This document shows, in pieces, positions 9,938 to 20,499 of a DNA stretch of 64,000 nt. The position numbers and the translations under genes were made by a program. Within the stretch, counting starts at the first letter, position 1, and each line of letters opens with the position of its first letter. The notes beneath the pieces are model-generated. The model saw only the letters and a program-made list of their open reading frames with translations. It was not told where the DNA came from and searched no databases. Where the stretch lies: contig OW203724.1 in NCBI GenBank assembly GCA_934045075.1, positions 22,039,721 to 22,103,720 on the forward strand, written 5' to 3'. This DNA comes from Yponomeuta sedellus. Taxonomy: Eukaryota > Arthropoda > Insecta > Lepidoptera > Yponomeutidae.

Positions 9938-10045
9938 GTGCTGTACTATACATGGCCTCTGCATCTACGTAATGAGATGATTTATATAGCGTCTAGTGGC
10001 AACTTCACTCACACTAGATGGGTGAAGGGACCACTCGGATGCTGT
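9938..10045 (+). repeat. dispersed repeat shared with 38600-39085
   Basis: The stretch with AATGAGATGATTTATATAGC and GTGGCAACTTCACTCACACT matches, inverted, the DNA around the 5S-SINE at 38661-39021. It lies beside LINE-B remains there, so it may be LINE-derived. The nature is uncertain. Confidence 0.5.
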
Positions 10046-10145
10046 AGTGCCTGGGACATGGTTTCAGATGGTCTAGGCTTGCCCAGCACATATACCATCT
10101 TGACAGCTTTGTCGGCTTAGCCCACAGGAAAGACTAGTCAATACG

Positions 10146-10325
10146 TGAGGAGCCAAACAAGCCGCGGGTTTCCTCACGATGTTTTTCTTTACGGTTAGCG
10201 TGTAGTATTGCGACTTCGCAAATGTACGTAACTTTGAAATTAAACAAAGTCATTGGTACATGCTTGCACTTGGGATCGAGCCTGGGTCTTTCGTTTGCGA
10301 GTCCACTGAGCTACCACTGCTTCTA
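10146..10325 (-). mobile_element. tRNA-derived SINE, family 2
   Basis: On the minus strand the head (AGCAGTGGTAGCTCAGTGGA) is followed by the family 2 body: CAATGACTTTG, a varied (ACATTTGTGAAGTTA) part and AAAACATCGTGAGGAAACCC. The B-box region is diverged. Confidence 0.65.
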
Positions 10326-10604
10326 TATAGTGGCGAAATTGTTATATAGGACTTTAATGAAAATTACAGTAATAATTTATGTAACTTAAGATTCACAAGT
10401 TAAGTTTATCTGTCTATTCCTAACTGTTGAATAGAATTCCATTCACCAGTACTGTCAAGTCCTAACTGGTGAGGAATTGCCAGTGCCGCCGTGATGGTGC
10501 TGCCAGGTCGCGAATCTAAAACCTAAGTTAACATAAACTTGTGACTCTTTCGAGTTAAGTTACATAATAATTAAAGTCCTTCATCGCAATTTCACCACTT
10601 TATA
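10325..10604. mobile_element. foldback MITE with about 80-bp arms
   Basis: The left arm (AGTGGCGAAATTG then GGACTTTAAT and TTTATGTAACTTAA) and right arm (TTAAGTTACATAATAATTAA then CGCAATTTCACCACTT) are inverted and diverged. TATA-like sequence lies at both ends. There is no coding frame. Confidence 0.7.
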
Positions 10605-10744
10605 GTACTTTAATATAACGTTATTATTATTATTTAGTTATATTGGACTTGGTCTGGAAATACATAATTGTCTTGTCTTTTATGCTTTATAAGACTTAAA
10701 AGTAAAAGACGTCAACGTCAGATTGAGAATATTAAAAAAGAGCA

Positions 10745-10850
10745 TTGTAATAAATTACTTTTAGTAATAAGGCTGCCACTTGTACTCTACTGTTATTTTA
10801 TGTAATCCCTGGTGTATATGCAATAAAGAATATTCTATCTATTTATCTAT
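10745..10850 (+). mobile_element. LINE 3' UTR fragment
   Basis: The motif ACTTTTAGTAATAAGGCTGC followed by TGCAATAAAGAATATTCTAT is a LINE 3' end with its AATAAA signal. Similar pieces are at 8930, 54460-54590 and 59590-59700. Confidence 0.6.
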
Positions 10851-10851
10851 T

Positions 10852-11190
10852 CTTTTTATTGCACTAATCCATGCTAAGGACAATTTTAAAAACGTATTTA
10901 GAGGCTAAAAATTTTACCCATGCCGGGACTCGAACCCGCGGCTAACAGTGCCAGCGCTCGGCATCAGCGAAATTTCGAACCTCTTTAAAATATTCTCTGT
11001 ATTATTTATAGGCAGCGACATATGGGTACAGCGATATCATTCCGATGTAAAACCTAACTACAAAGTAGGTATACTCAGGGCTGCAAGTGATGCAAATTAC
11101 TACAGCCAAATGTCGCTGCCTGTCATTTATATAGAGAATATACAAATAGTATTCCGTCCATATGTCACTATAACTTTTATATAATAAATG
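10852..11190 (-). mobile_element. tRNA-core element D, rearranged
   Basis: This begins with the family end (TTGCACTAATCCATGC) and has an antisense core with two deletions near the anticodon and D arm. It then has the body twice in inverted order: GGCAGCGACATATGGGTACA at 11010 and CCAAATGTCGCTGCCTG near 11105. Confidence 0.7.
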
Positions 11191-11212
11191 TTTTTGTTAT
11201 TATTATTTAACT

Positions 11213-11462
11213 AGCTGTGCCCCGCGTTTCCCATTAGAAAAACATATTATCACACAGTAAAACGTAGCCTATGTGTCAGCTAACTTCATACCAAATTTTA
11301 TTATTGTGACTTGTATTTGGTAATGTACTGCTTTGCTTTGTATACGTGTGTGTGTCTTATGTGAATAAATGTTTTATCTATCTATCTATTAAAATCGCTC
11401 CAGCCGTTTAGACGTGAAGAAGTAACAAACATACACATTCACAAACTTTGGCCTTTGGAATA
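11213..11462 (+). mobile_element. Lep1-like element with inserted LINE end
   Basis: This starts ACTAGCTGTGCCCCGCG and carries AGTAAAACGTAGCCTATGTG and CCGTTTAGACGTGAAGAAGT, as does 55447-55625. A LINE 3' end (about 11308-11387, with GTGAATAAATGTTTTATC) splits it relative to that copy. Such ACTAGCTG elements are known in Lepidoptera as Helitron-like, and the assignment is from that resemblance. Confidence 0.65.
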
Positions 11463-11682
11463 TTATGATGATAATGTTTCTGCATGAAGATACGATCACA
11501 AATAGTATTAGATTAATAACTTAAGGCTTAATGTTATAATACGTTTAAATACTATGTTTTAATATTATTGTATTGCCCTTAGAGGGTGTCATGTACCTAC
11601 TTTTAAAATTACAAATACGAACTGTAATGACACATGACATTGCAATTAATAAATATGAATATATTAGTGTGATATTATGTTA

Positions 11683-11931
11683 TTAGTGTGAGTTGTGAGG
11701 CGATGTGATTAGAATGTTCTGCCACGCGAAGAACAGAATCGGCGCCGCGCCGCGATTGTTTGCTTGGCGCAAACAGCAATATCGCTTCGCCCCCGCAGGA
11801 CTAGGCCTCCGGCCGGCGGCGGTTCCGGCCCAATATAGTCCTATTGGATGCAGGGTAAGGATATGAGTTTTGACCACGAACTTGGAAAGGAGATTTTTGG
11901 GCAACGGGAGACATGCCTCCAACAGAGCCAA
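11683..11931. other. GC-rich pocket, no gene supported
   Basis: The stretch around 11735-11835 is GC-rich and CpG-rich in an AT-rich setting (GGCGCCGCGCCGCG and CCGGCCGGCGGCGG). The open frame over it on the minus strand has no recognisable domain. It could be a lost CpG-rich repeat or a regulatory region. Confidence 0.3.
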
Positions 11932-11942
11932 TGTTATTATAC

Positions 11943-12122
11943 TATTTTGTTTAATGCACTAACCCGTGTTAAGGGCAATTTTAAAAATCTATTTAGAGGC
12001 TAAAAATTCCACCTATGCCGGGGCTCAAACCCGCGACCTCTGGCTATACGTGCCAGATAGACAGAGGTCGTGGGTTCGAATCCCGGTATGGCTGGAGTTT
12101 TTAGCTTCTAAATAGGTTTTTA
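11943..12122 (+). mobile_element. tRNA-core element E, hairpin form
   Basis: As in copy A, the antisense T-arm half is followed at the anticodon stem (about 12045-12062) by the sense T-arm half with B box GGGTTCGAATCCC. The flanks are the family end TTTAATGCACTAACCCGTG and the inverted TAGCTTCTAAATAGG. The sequence differs from copy A, so this is a separate locus and not a recent duplicate. Confidence 0.8.
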
Positions 12123-12420
12123 GAGCCAATGTTATTTCTTAATGATTCGTGATACTCATACATAGTATCTTCTAACGTTAACACGAGCACTAGACATAAT
12201 AAAAACTGTGTTTACACGCATTTTACTCGTTTAATTTTACATTTTTTATAATTTTCCGACATTTTGGCACTTTTTCCTACTGTACTACTTTTCTGAAAAG
12301 GCGATTACTACATATTCTGTTAGTAATCGCCTTTTCAGACTACCCGAGACCACGGCAACTGTAGCGCTGCCGAAACGTCGGGAAATAAGGTAGTTACGTT
12401 TTATATAATAAATAAAGTTT
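12123..12420 (+). mobile_element. GCCGAAACGTCGGG MITE, copy 1
   Basis: This holds GCCGAAACGTCGGGAAATAA and the outer part TTAATGATTCGTGATACTCA, shared with 36396-36548 and 62042-62157. A perfect 18-bp hairpin lies inside (12293-12310 with 12321-12338). There is no coding frame. Confidence 0.65.
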
Positions 12421-13200
12421 TTCTATCGTAAAGGGTAAGTGATGTGAGCAGAAAAAAACAGTAACCACTAGGATATCCTATGATATGGCCAACCGGCAAT
12501 GACGTCTAATGTGGAAATAGCAGCCCAGAATGATAACGTTATTAATAACAAAATATTGGATTTTAGATTCATTGATTTATGAACATTTTAATAAAGGTGT
12601 ACACTCATACTTAGCTATTTTCTTTAATGAGATAACTCAAATATTGATAAACGCATATATTATAGTGTTAAGAGCAATGTACGATGTATCAAGAGCAAAG
12701 ACTTTTCTTTCTGTCAAGTACGAAAAAAAATTATCTATCAAATAAAATCCCCATGCAAGTTAGGAAAATGAAAGTAGAAATTCGAAACAAATATTTAGTC
12801 TATTAATGTTACGTCGGGCACGCTCGCACAAGTTTACATTTCTACTTGAAATAAAATGAGTACGTAAACTTTTGATGTGAAGGTTTGATGCTGAATGAAA
12901 TTCCGGATATTTCAATTACATTTTTGTTTTCCTGAAAATGCCTAATTTCCAAAAAAAATTAATTGTGCGGACGAGACAGCAAGATACGTGTAAGGACAGT
13001 CTTTAACTTTAAATATTGCACTGCTATTTGGTGGGCCGCAACAGGCACCCTGACCCTAAGCGGAGACTAGAGGGATACAGGAATGAGTGGCGATATGTTA
13101 ATGATGGTGCGCGCTGCGATTTTTAATGTGTTTGCTGATCGGGTGTAACGGCATGGGGGAGGCAAAGAGGTAGAAACGTTACTCCGTCTGGCATTCACTG
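12421..13200. other. no recognisable gene
   Basis: AT-rich up to about 13020, then a GC-richer stretch with no supported frame. No repeat in it recurs in the window. Confidence 0.4.
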
Positions 13201-13202
13201 GA

Positions 13203-13310
13203 ATCGTAATCAACCCCTTATGTCCCCACCGAGGGGCACGGGTCTCTTCTCTGAGGAAGGTATAGGCCATACTCAACCACGGGGGCCAAGTCCGGATTGG
13301 TCCGGATTCA
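13203..13310 (-). mobile_element. 5S-SINE, copy d, 3' fragment
   Basis: Only the 3' end remains. It has the older-subfamily form CACCGAGGGGCAC in place of CACTGCTGGGGCAC, as in copy m at 40107-40474. No 5S head is left. Confidence 0.75.
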
Positions 13311-13344
13311 CTCGAATGTACCGCAGGAATTTAGCTGGTTACTC

Positions 13345-13606
13345 AACAGAGCGGTGCCAGTGGAGCGGTGGTATACCGGCTTCCCAATCGGGAGGTCGAG
13401 GGTTCTAATCCCTGGCATGTACCAATGACTTTATTTTGTAACTTATGTCGTTTGTGAAGTTACTTGTAACTTACTTATACCACTCGCTAAATGTGAAGGA
13501 AAACATCGTAAGGAAACCACAGTGTCTGAAGTGTTCAAAAACAGCAACTACATTTACATACATGCCGGGATTTGAACCCACGGCTCCCGATTGAGAATCG
13601 CTCGGT
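13345..13606 (+). mobile_element. tRNA-derived SINE, family 2, with inverted head
   Basis: The sense head (GAGCGGTGGTATACCGGCTT, with B box GGGTTCTAATCCC) and the family 2 body run to about 13555. A short antisense piece of a tRNA head (GCCGGGATTTGAACCC) then follows. The second piece points inward, so the unit is partly foldback. Confidence 0.7.
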
Positions 13607-13692
13607 CACACGTGTCTTAGTACACAAAAATCTAGACACCAAAACTAGGTTGAAATATAATCTTAATGATAAGGAGTGACAGCGGCTGATGT

Positions 13693-13742
13693 TATCTACA
13701 TGTAGACATACATGTATCTACATGTATGTCTACATGTAGATA
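13693..13742. repeat. perfect 22-bp inverted repeat
   Basis: Arms at 13693-13714 and 13721-13742 are exact complements around the spacer TATCTA. The arms are themselves built from ACATGTA steps. The function is not known. Confidence 0.9.
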
Positions 13743-13799
13743 TTATCAATATCGTCAGGAAATATGTAGGTATATATTTGTATGTAGATAATGTTTATG

Positions 13800-13976
13800 T
13801 ATTTATTGTATTTCGTATTTGAGATAACAACATAACATTTACATACAGGCACATACATTGCTTCTGGCCCCACACTAGGATACCCTGTGTCGTGGGAACC
13901 AGAAACAACGACATCACAAACATGTAAACATCCAAGACCTGGGGTTTTTTTTCCCAGCCGGGGATCGAACCCGGGT
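13800..13976 (-). mobile_element. tRNA-derived SINE, family 1
   Basis: The family 1 body is in antisense (CACACTAGGATACCCTGTGT, then CATCACAAACATGTAAACAT). The 3' half of the tRNA head follows (complement of GGGTTCGATCCCCGG). The A-box half is missing. Confidence 0.75.
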
Positions 13977-13989
13977 CATATTTATCGAA

Positions 13990-14500
13990 CCCATATTTAT
14001 TGTTATGTAATATAATATTCCCCCACTATTTTAAAGTTAATATATAAAATTGATATAATTGGTAAATTTTATATTGTTTAATATTGCACTACTTGCTAAT
14101 CTTGTCTCATAGTGCATAGAAAACGCATGACTCATTTAATTGTCCTTTGGCTAACACCAGGAAAAAAAAAACTGCAGTCTCCTCTAAATGATGAGAAACT
14201 CGACGCAAAAAAAGAACGTTCGGCTGAAATCAAAGTTTTAATCCAATAGATCACCGTGACGTCGTTAGCGCGAGTTGTGACGTCACAGAGGTGTCAGATT
14301 GCACAAAGCCATTACTGTAATTAGAAAAGCGTCAGATGATCCATCAGATCCATCATCCGTCGGATACTGAGACATGTAATGGCATAATCTTAAGCCGACT
14401 ATGCCTAATGAATGTTGATAAAGCGAAAGAATTAAAAATATTAATTGCGCAGAACAACACTTAGCCCCTGTTTCTGGTACACTAACAAGCCGTTAATCTA
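13990..14500. other. no recognisable gene
   Basis: AT-rich with no supported frame. A TGACGTCA palindrome lies near 14279, which alone does not support a regulatory call. Confidence 0.4.
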
Positions 14501-14519
14501 CTGTTAAATTAATAAATAA

Positions 14520-14756
14520 ATTTTTCATGGACATATTACACATAATCTCGTTAGCCCTAAACTAAGTACAACTAAATGTCGTGTTACAGGTGCTAACTCG
14601 ACGATAGATTTAATACAATAAAAACATAAATAACATCCAAGACCCGAGACAAAATAGAAAAGTTCGTTTCCTAGTTGGACTAGACCGGGGATCGAACCCG
14701 AGACCTTCGGTTTTACAGTCAGTGACAAACCGCTGCGCCGCCGAGGCCGTCAACAG
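14520..14756 (-). mobile_element. tRNA-derived SINE, family 3
   Basis: On the minus strand the head reads GGCCTCGGCGGCGCAGCGG with a B box GGGTTCGATCCCC. The body has TCTCGGGTCTTGGATGTTAT and CTAACGAGATTATGTGTAAT, and the tail is A/T-rich. It is the only copy of this family in the window. Confidence 0.8.
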
Positions 14757-14789
14757 CTGTCAGTTGTCAGTTTAACAGCTGTATCGCAG

Positions 14790-15090
14790 AAACGTTAGGC
14801 CATACTCCACCACGGGCGCCAAGTCTGTGTTAGTGGATTATTGTTAGACAAAGGCGCGCCTTACAGTCAGAAGCTATAAGGCTTCTGACATGGCTTAACG
14901 GCTAGCATTACATGACAGCCATCACCAACGGCTTGACCTGCATTGCGAAGCACGGAAGCGCTCGAAAAAATGCTACTACGCGGTAGTCACGTGACGGTCA
15001 CCTGTCCTGCACCTGACCGCGCCTGTTGTTGCTTAACATAAGTTATTGTTCCAATCACTCGGTTCGACTAGGCCACAGGCGCTCCTCATT
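14790..15090 (-). mobile_element. 5S-SINE, copy c
   Basis: This runs from the 5S head (near 15085, GGCCACAGGCGCTCC on the plus strand) to the CTCCACCACGGGCGCC part. The last 50 or so bases of the 3' end are missing. The central region has a small deletion at about 14878. Confidence 0.8.
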
Positions 15091-15445
15091 GGTACATTAC
15101 CTAGTAATTTATACGTCGTCGAATACATTAGGAGTTATGAATTATATCGAAAAATTAGGAGGAGGCTAACATATAATGAGCATTCCATTTCAAGCGCTGA
15201 GGTTTGTAAACAGCTTCGCTACGGCGTAGCAAAAGCGTAGCAATGACGTAGCAGTTGTGTAGCAACAGCTTAGCAACGGCGTAGTATGCTGAGCCGCGTT
15301 GCTCACGCTTTATTATAATTTACCCAAAACGTACGTTATGTACACTTATTATTCATTATTCTTAAATTTTCAAAATTAGAAGTCGGAATAGAGAAATTTA
15401 TTTCAACGTAAATAATTTACATATATTTGATTTTTATGTAGCCTA

Positions 15446-16329
15446 TAAAAAGTGTCTCATTCAAATCGGTCAGTATGGGAAAGTCTGAAACTATAAGACA
15501 TACGAAGATCTGTTTTGAGGAACCATGTCATCGATTTTAATAACAAGAAAAGCTGCATTCATACATTTAAAAAAACATCTGTACTCCGTTCGGGAATCGA
15601 ACCCGGTTGTTTTGAAAAAAAAAAACCTACACTATTTCTATTTAGATATCGATTGTATAGGTCTTAAACAGTAAATGTCTGTATGAAACATGAACGTCTA
15701 AAATGAATAAAATTCATTGTTTTCACATACTTTAATTTATTTTAGTATACACTCCGGGGACATTCACACCCAGGACACAAGTCACTTTATCCGCTTCGAT
15801 AAGGCACAAGTATTGTCCAAAGACAAGTTTTATGTGCCACGAAAAATGCGCGAGGCTATTGAAATAAGTCGCCACCCGAATTTCAATATAGACAGTGGAT
15901 GGGCTCTTCCGCCGGCCTGGAAACCGGTTCTACGAAAGTGCAGCGATAGTGAATATCGAAATCGACACTGCAAGAACGAAGATGTCGTGAGCTGTGTCTG
16001 TGCCATCATGCCTAGTGGCATTGACGACGGGAAAGCAGTAGGCGCTGCGGCGCAAGCCAGCGGGAATCCCCCGCAGCCAGTGTCGGCACCCGCCCCACCT
16101 ATTTCGGCGCGGGCGCGCCGCGCGCTTGCCCGTAGTGTGAGACAAGCAACCGACGACGCGAGCTCCGTCTCTGCTCACCATGATTAAGCTCTGCGAATCG
16201 GAGCGAAACCTGGTCGGACTTTTCCGATATAACACCCGTAAGTAAATCCGGACTAAAAGTCTACAAGATCTTCGTACGTCTTATACTTTCAGACTTTCCC
16301 ATACTGACCGATTTGAATGAGACACCCTG
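15446..16329. mobile_element. damaged palindromic element holding Penelope copy 2
   Basis: The left arm (about 15446-15745) matches the left arm of the 653-bp palindrome at 7077. Only about 68 bp of the right arm remains (16262-16329, ending GACACCCTG). The centre and most of the right arm are replaced by the Penelope fragment. Confidence 0.75.
15748..16261 (+). pseudogene. Penelope-like element copy 2
   Basis: From about 15768 the plus strand encodes the C-terminal tail in one open frame up to 16187: FDKAQVLSKDKFY, REAIEISRHPNFN, then an Ala/Pro/Arg-rich end. It lacks the GA insert of copy 1. The first 20 bases (TACACTCCGGGGACATTC) are an inverted piece of the GIY-YIG region, as if the 5' end had folded back. 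The 3' end is GGACTAAAAGTCTACA. Confidence 0.8.
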
Positions 16330-16380
16330 TATACGTCCCACTGCAGGGCTTTGTTCTTCTTTATTCTGAGTCTTCTTCCA

Positions 16381-16425
16381 GAGAGAGAGAGAGAAAGAGA
16401 GAGAGAGTGAGAGAGAAAGAAAGTT
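16381..16425. repeat. (GA)n-rich microsatellite
   Basis: An imperfect run of GA and GAAA units. Confidence 0.85.
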
Positions 16426-16502
16426 TCGGTTTAACACGTCACGCGCCTACCGCGGATTGACAAATTCAAGTTGTAAACACTCAGGTATCCAGTCAGTCAG
16501 AC

Positions 16503-16668
16503 AGTCAGGTATCCTCACGATATTTTTGGTCACCGTTAGCTAGTGGTATTACAGTGTCACAAATGTTCGTTACTAAGATAACAAAGTCATTGGTATATGC
16601 CAGGATTCGAGCCCACGACCTCTCGGATGTGAGACCGGCCATCTAGCGCAACGCTACCATCGTTTGTT
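16503..16668 (-). mobile_element. tRNA-derived SINE, family 2
   Basis: The body is antisense (CCTCACGATATTTTTGGTCA, then CAAAGTCATTGGTATATGCC), followed by a tRNA-like head with complemented B box GGATTCGAGCCC. Confidence 0.7.
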
Positions 16669-16744
16669 TGTTACGCTTTATTGCACAAAAACTAAGAAAC
16701 AGAAAAGAACACTTAAATAACAGGTAAGTGTTGATGTTTTTATT

Positions 16745-16797
16745 CTTTTTTAATGCACTATCCCGTGCTAAGGACTCTAAATAGAATTTTAAAAGTG
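16745..16797. mobile_element. tRNA-core element F, end only
   Basis: Only the family end TTTTTAATGCACTATCCCGT remains, with a short piece of the TATTTAGAGG part inverted. No tRNA core is left. Confidence 0.55.
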
Positions 16798-16799
16798 TT

Positions 16800-17305
16800 G
16801 ATGTACGAAGGCGGACTTATTTCAAAAGAAATTCGTTCCTAAAGATATTTTTTTTAAATAAACTATACTTATATAAGCATAGTATACAAATATTACCTTC
16901 TTAATTTACTTTCGAGAGAAATCAGTCTTAACCTTCCCAGTGAAAATCGACTCAATGACAGTGTGCGAGAAAGACCTTGAAGTGTTGTCGGTTATTAACT
17001 CAGATCATGATCCGAGGTTATTAACCTATCAACCTATACGTTTATTTCCAATATCACCAAGAACTATACTTGAGGGTCAGTCAATATTTTACGTTAGCTA
17101 AAAGAAGCTTATCCCTTTCAGCTAACTTCTTTAGACTACTTCAGACTTCCTCTGAGATAAAGTTACGCAGTTTTTCTCGTTATCTTGTAGCTATCGGCGT
17201 AAAAATTCCTGGGGACACACGGGTTGATATTATGCATATTGAAACTACTGATATTTATCTTTATATTTCGTTGTAGGAAAACAAAGTTTCACCACCATTT
17301 ACAAT
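16800..17305. other. no recognisable gene
   Basis: AT-rich with short open frames and no recognisable domain. Confidence 0.4.
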
Positions 17306-17455
17306 ATATTCTATTTATCTATACAACCGATGAAAGATGCCCACTGCTAGGAATAGATCTTCACCTTCACGATAACCTCCCCTGCCCCTGCCAATTTCGT
17401 CCATTGCCCTCCTGCCTCCTTCTAAAGTAATGAACCCATCAAGTAGGCGGCCTAC
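17306..17455 (-). mobile_element. degraded RTE-type LINE 3' end
   Basis: The minus strand has traces of the RTE C-terminal end: GGCCGCC for the RPP motif, then CAGTGGGCATC in place of CAGCAGTGGAC. Heavily diverged, so the call is weak. Confidence 0.4.
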
Positions 17456-17467
17456 ATACCAAACAAT

Positions 17468-17763
17468 GACTTAGTGCGAGTTTTTTAACTACTCGATCGC
17501 GTTAACGTAAACTCATATTTCTATGGCATCGAGGAAGCGCCACCTAGCGACAAGTATGGAAATTAAAATTGCTGAGTGCGAGTTGTAATGATTTGCGTTG
17601 AGGAGTGAACACGTTTACCAGCCAAAACACGGATAAACGCGAGTGCGAGTTGTACTGTGACAGCGTTTTGCCAGTTCGAACTTACTCATACTCACAACTC
17701 AATGCTCGATTAACGCGGTAGTAAAGTTATTCGATTGAATCTGTCCAACTCGCACTAAGCACT
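17468..17763 (+). mobile_element. MITE with GCGAGTT motifs, copy 2
   Basis: An inverted, well-matching copy of 197-501. Its ends are TTAGTGCGAGTT and AACTCGCACTAAGCACT, with further GCGAGTT motifs inside. It has no coding frame. Confidence 0.65.
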
Positions 17764-17951
17764 CAGATCGTTTTCGTCTACCGTCCGTCTTCAATTACCC
17801 CGCCCAGCCCATTTTAGTTTCGTGATTTGTGTGTCCATTTTTTTATCTTTATACAGGTGTATGCTCCACTTTAATTTTGACTGTAAAGAACTAAGTCCAT
17901 GAATTCGGAAGTCCTGAAACTTATGTTGATTATAATATAAAATTATCTACA

Positions 17952-18213
17952 GTCTATTTATTCTTACTTGACCAATTTAGTAAACAAGATTCTACCCTGA
18001 AACTGTGACTTTTTAGTCCAAAACTGCCATATTATTTCCATAAATAAAGTAACCTGGAACACTCTTTTAGATAACACGCTGCCAAGTTTATAAACATAGT
18101 TCATGATAGTTCATGAATTTGCGAGAAAATGTCTAGTTTAGGCATCTAATCTCAATTTTAAGGTTAGAATCTTGCTTACTAAATTGGTCAAGTAAGAATA
18201 AATAGACTGTAGG
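17952..18213 (+). mobile_element. TA-flanked MITE seeding the 811-bp array
   Basis: This has inverted ends CAGTCTATTTATTCTTACTT and AAGTAAGAATAAATAGACTG with TA on both sides, as expected of a Tc1/mariner-type MITE. A second, diverged copy in opposite orientation lies at 46203-46452. Only this first copy in the array has its left end. Units 2 and 3 begin 21 bases inside it. Confidence 0.85.
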
Positions 18214-20403
18214 GTATGCGTTGTGACATTATAGGTCCCGTCTACTTTAAGTTATAATGATGGGCTAGATTGAGAAAATAAGGTGTGTTAGGAGAAGAAA
18301 GCCAGTGTTGAAGATCTGTTTCGCTTGGCAAGAAACAAAGAAGAATAAGCAGAGTTGACGACCAATCTCGATTAGAGGAGATGCAGAGGAAGAAGAACAG
18401 TAATGGAATGATAGGGTAATTCCATTTTAGTCAGGCTTACATTTGTTCTGGTGACTTTTGCCGATTGTCGTGTACACGTTTTATTATTAGAATATTTTCG
18501 TGGCTTAATCGCGTAGTAATTTATTGCTATTTTACCTCGATGTTTCGACGACGTTACAGTAATCGTGGTCATGAGAAAATATTAAGCCTATTATAAGCCC
18601 GAAAGTATTCTAATATTGTGTTCAAGTTGCGAAAGTTTAAAATGTGTTGCATGTTTTATTCTTTGTAATAGACCCATAACTCCCATAAAATTCAGCTTGC
18701 CGGTCTTATGTACGACTATAATATCTATCTTTCTATCTATCCAAACTGAATCAAGCGCGCTGTTTAGTAAACGTATGACTTACCAATTTAGTAAACAAGA
18801 TTCTACCCTGAAACTGTGACTTTTTAGTCCAAAACTGCCATATTATTTCCATAAATAAAGTAACCTGGAACACTCTTTTAGATAACACGCTGCCAAGTTT
18901 ATAAACATAGTTCATGATAGTTCATGAATTTGCGAGAAAATGTCTAGTTTAGGCATCTAATCTCAATTTTAAGGTTAGAATCTTGCTTACTAAATTGGTC
19001 AAGTAAGAATAAATAGACTGTAGGGTATGCGTTGTGACATTATAGGTCCCGTCTACTTTAAGTTATAATGATGGGCTAGATTGAGAAAATAAGGTGTGTT
19101 AGGAGAAGAAAGCCAGTGTTGAAGATCTGTTTCGCTTGGCAAGAAACAAAGAAGAATAAGCAGAGTTGACGACCAATCTCGATTAGAGGAGATGCAGAGG
19201 AAGAAGAACAGTAATGGAATGATAGGGTAATTCCATTTTAGTCAGGCTTACATTTGTTCTGGTGACTTTTGCCGATTGTCGTGTACACGTTTTATTATTA
19301 GAATATTTTCGTGGCTTAATCGCGTAGTAATTTATTGCTATTTTACCTCGATGTTTCGACGACGTTACAGTAATCGTGGTCATGAGAAAATATTAAGCCT
19401 ATTATAAGCCCGAAAGTATTCTAATATTGTGTTCAAGTTGCGAAAGTTTAAAATGTGTTGCATGTTTTATTCTTTGTAATAGACCCATAACTCCCATAAA
19501 ATTCAGCTTGCCGGTCTTATGTACGACTATAATATCTATCTTTCTATCTATCCAAACTGAATCAAGCGCGCTGTTTAGTAAACGTATGACTTACCAATTT
19601 AGTAAACAAGATTCTACCCTGAAACTGTGACTTTTTAGTCCAAAACTGCCATATTATTTCCATAAATAAAGTAACCTGGAACACTCTTTTAGATAACACG
19701 CTGCCAAGTTTATAAACATAGTTCATGATAGTTCATGAATTTGCGAGAAAATGTCTAGTTTAGGCATCTAATCTCAATTTTAAGGTTAGAATCTTGCTTA
19801 CTAAATTGGTCAAGTAAGAATAAATAGACTGTAGGGTATGTGTTGTGACATTATAGGTCCCGTCTACTTTAAGTTATAATGATGGGCTAGATTGAGAAAA
19901 TAAGGTGTGTTAGGAGAAGAAAGCCAGTGTTGAAGATCTGTTTCGCTTGGCAAGAAACAAAGAAGAATAAGCAGAGTTGACGACCAATCTCGATTAGAGG
20001 AGATGCAGAGGAAGAAGAACAGTAATGGAATGATAGGGTAATTCCATTTTAGCCAGGCTTACATTTGTTCTGGTGACTTTTGCCGATTGTCGTGTACACG
20101 TTTTATTATTAGAATATTTTCGTGGCTTAATCGCGTAGTAATTTATTGCTATTTTACCTCGATGTTTCGACGACGTTACAGTAATCGTGGTCATGAGAAA
20201 ATATTAAGCCTATTATAAGCCCGAAAGTATTCTAATATTGTGTTCAAGTTGCGAAAGTTTAAAATGTGTTGCATGTTTTATTCTTTGTAATAGACCCATA
20301 ACTCCCATAAAATTCAGCTTGCCGGTCTTATGTACGACTATAATATCTATCTTTCTATCAATCCAAACTGAATCAAGCGCGCCGTTTAGTAAACGTATGA
20401 CTT
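17971..20403. repeat. three tandem 811-bp units
   Basis: The units are 17971-18781, 18782-19592 and 19593-20403. Units 1 and 2 look identical by eye. Unit 3 differs at a few sites (GGTATGTGTTG for GGTATGCGTTG, TTAGCCAGG for TTAGTCAGG, TATCAATCC for TATCTATCC). Each unit is a MITE lacking its left tip plus about 570 bp of flank. The short open frames repeated in each unit are not conserved proteins. The unit junction shares ACTT with the break inside the MITE. Confidence 0.95.
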
Positions 20404-20499
20404 TAAACGCTTTAGCCCTTTAACTAGTAGAGCTAGTATAAATATTTCATTGTATTCGGACATTATTTCAAAGTAATAGGAAAAAAGGAAGGAAGGTTT

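Noticed and set aside
14279..14286. A cAMP response element (TGACGTCA)
   Set aside because: One 8-base word with no gene nearby is expected by chance in a window this size.
17971..20403. A CRISPR array or phage-type repeat
   Set aside because: Units are 811 bp without short direct repeats and spacers, and the setting is an animal genome.
18372..20423. Three repeated small proteins in both strands
   Set aside because: They are the same chance frames carried by each 811-bp tandem unit.
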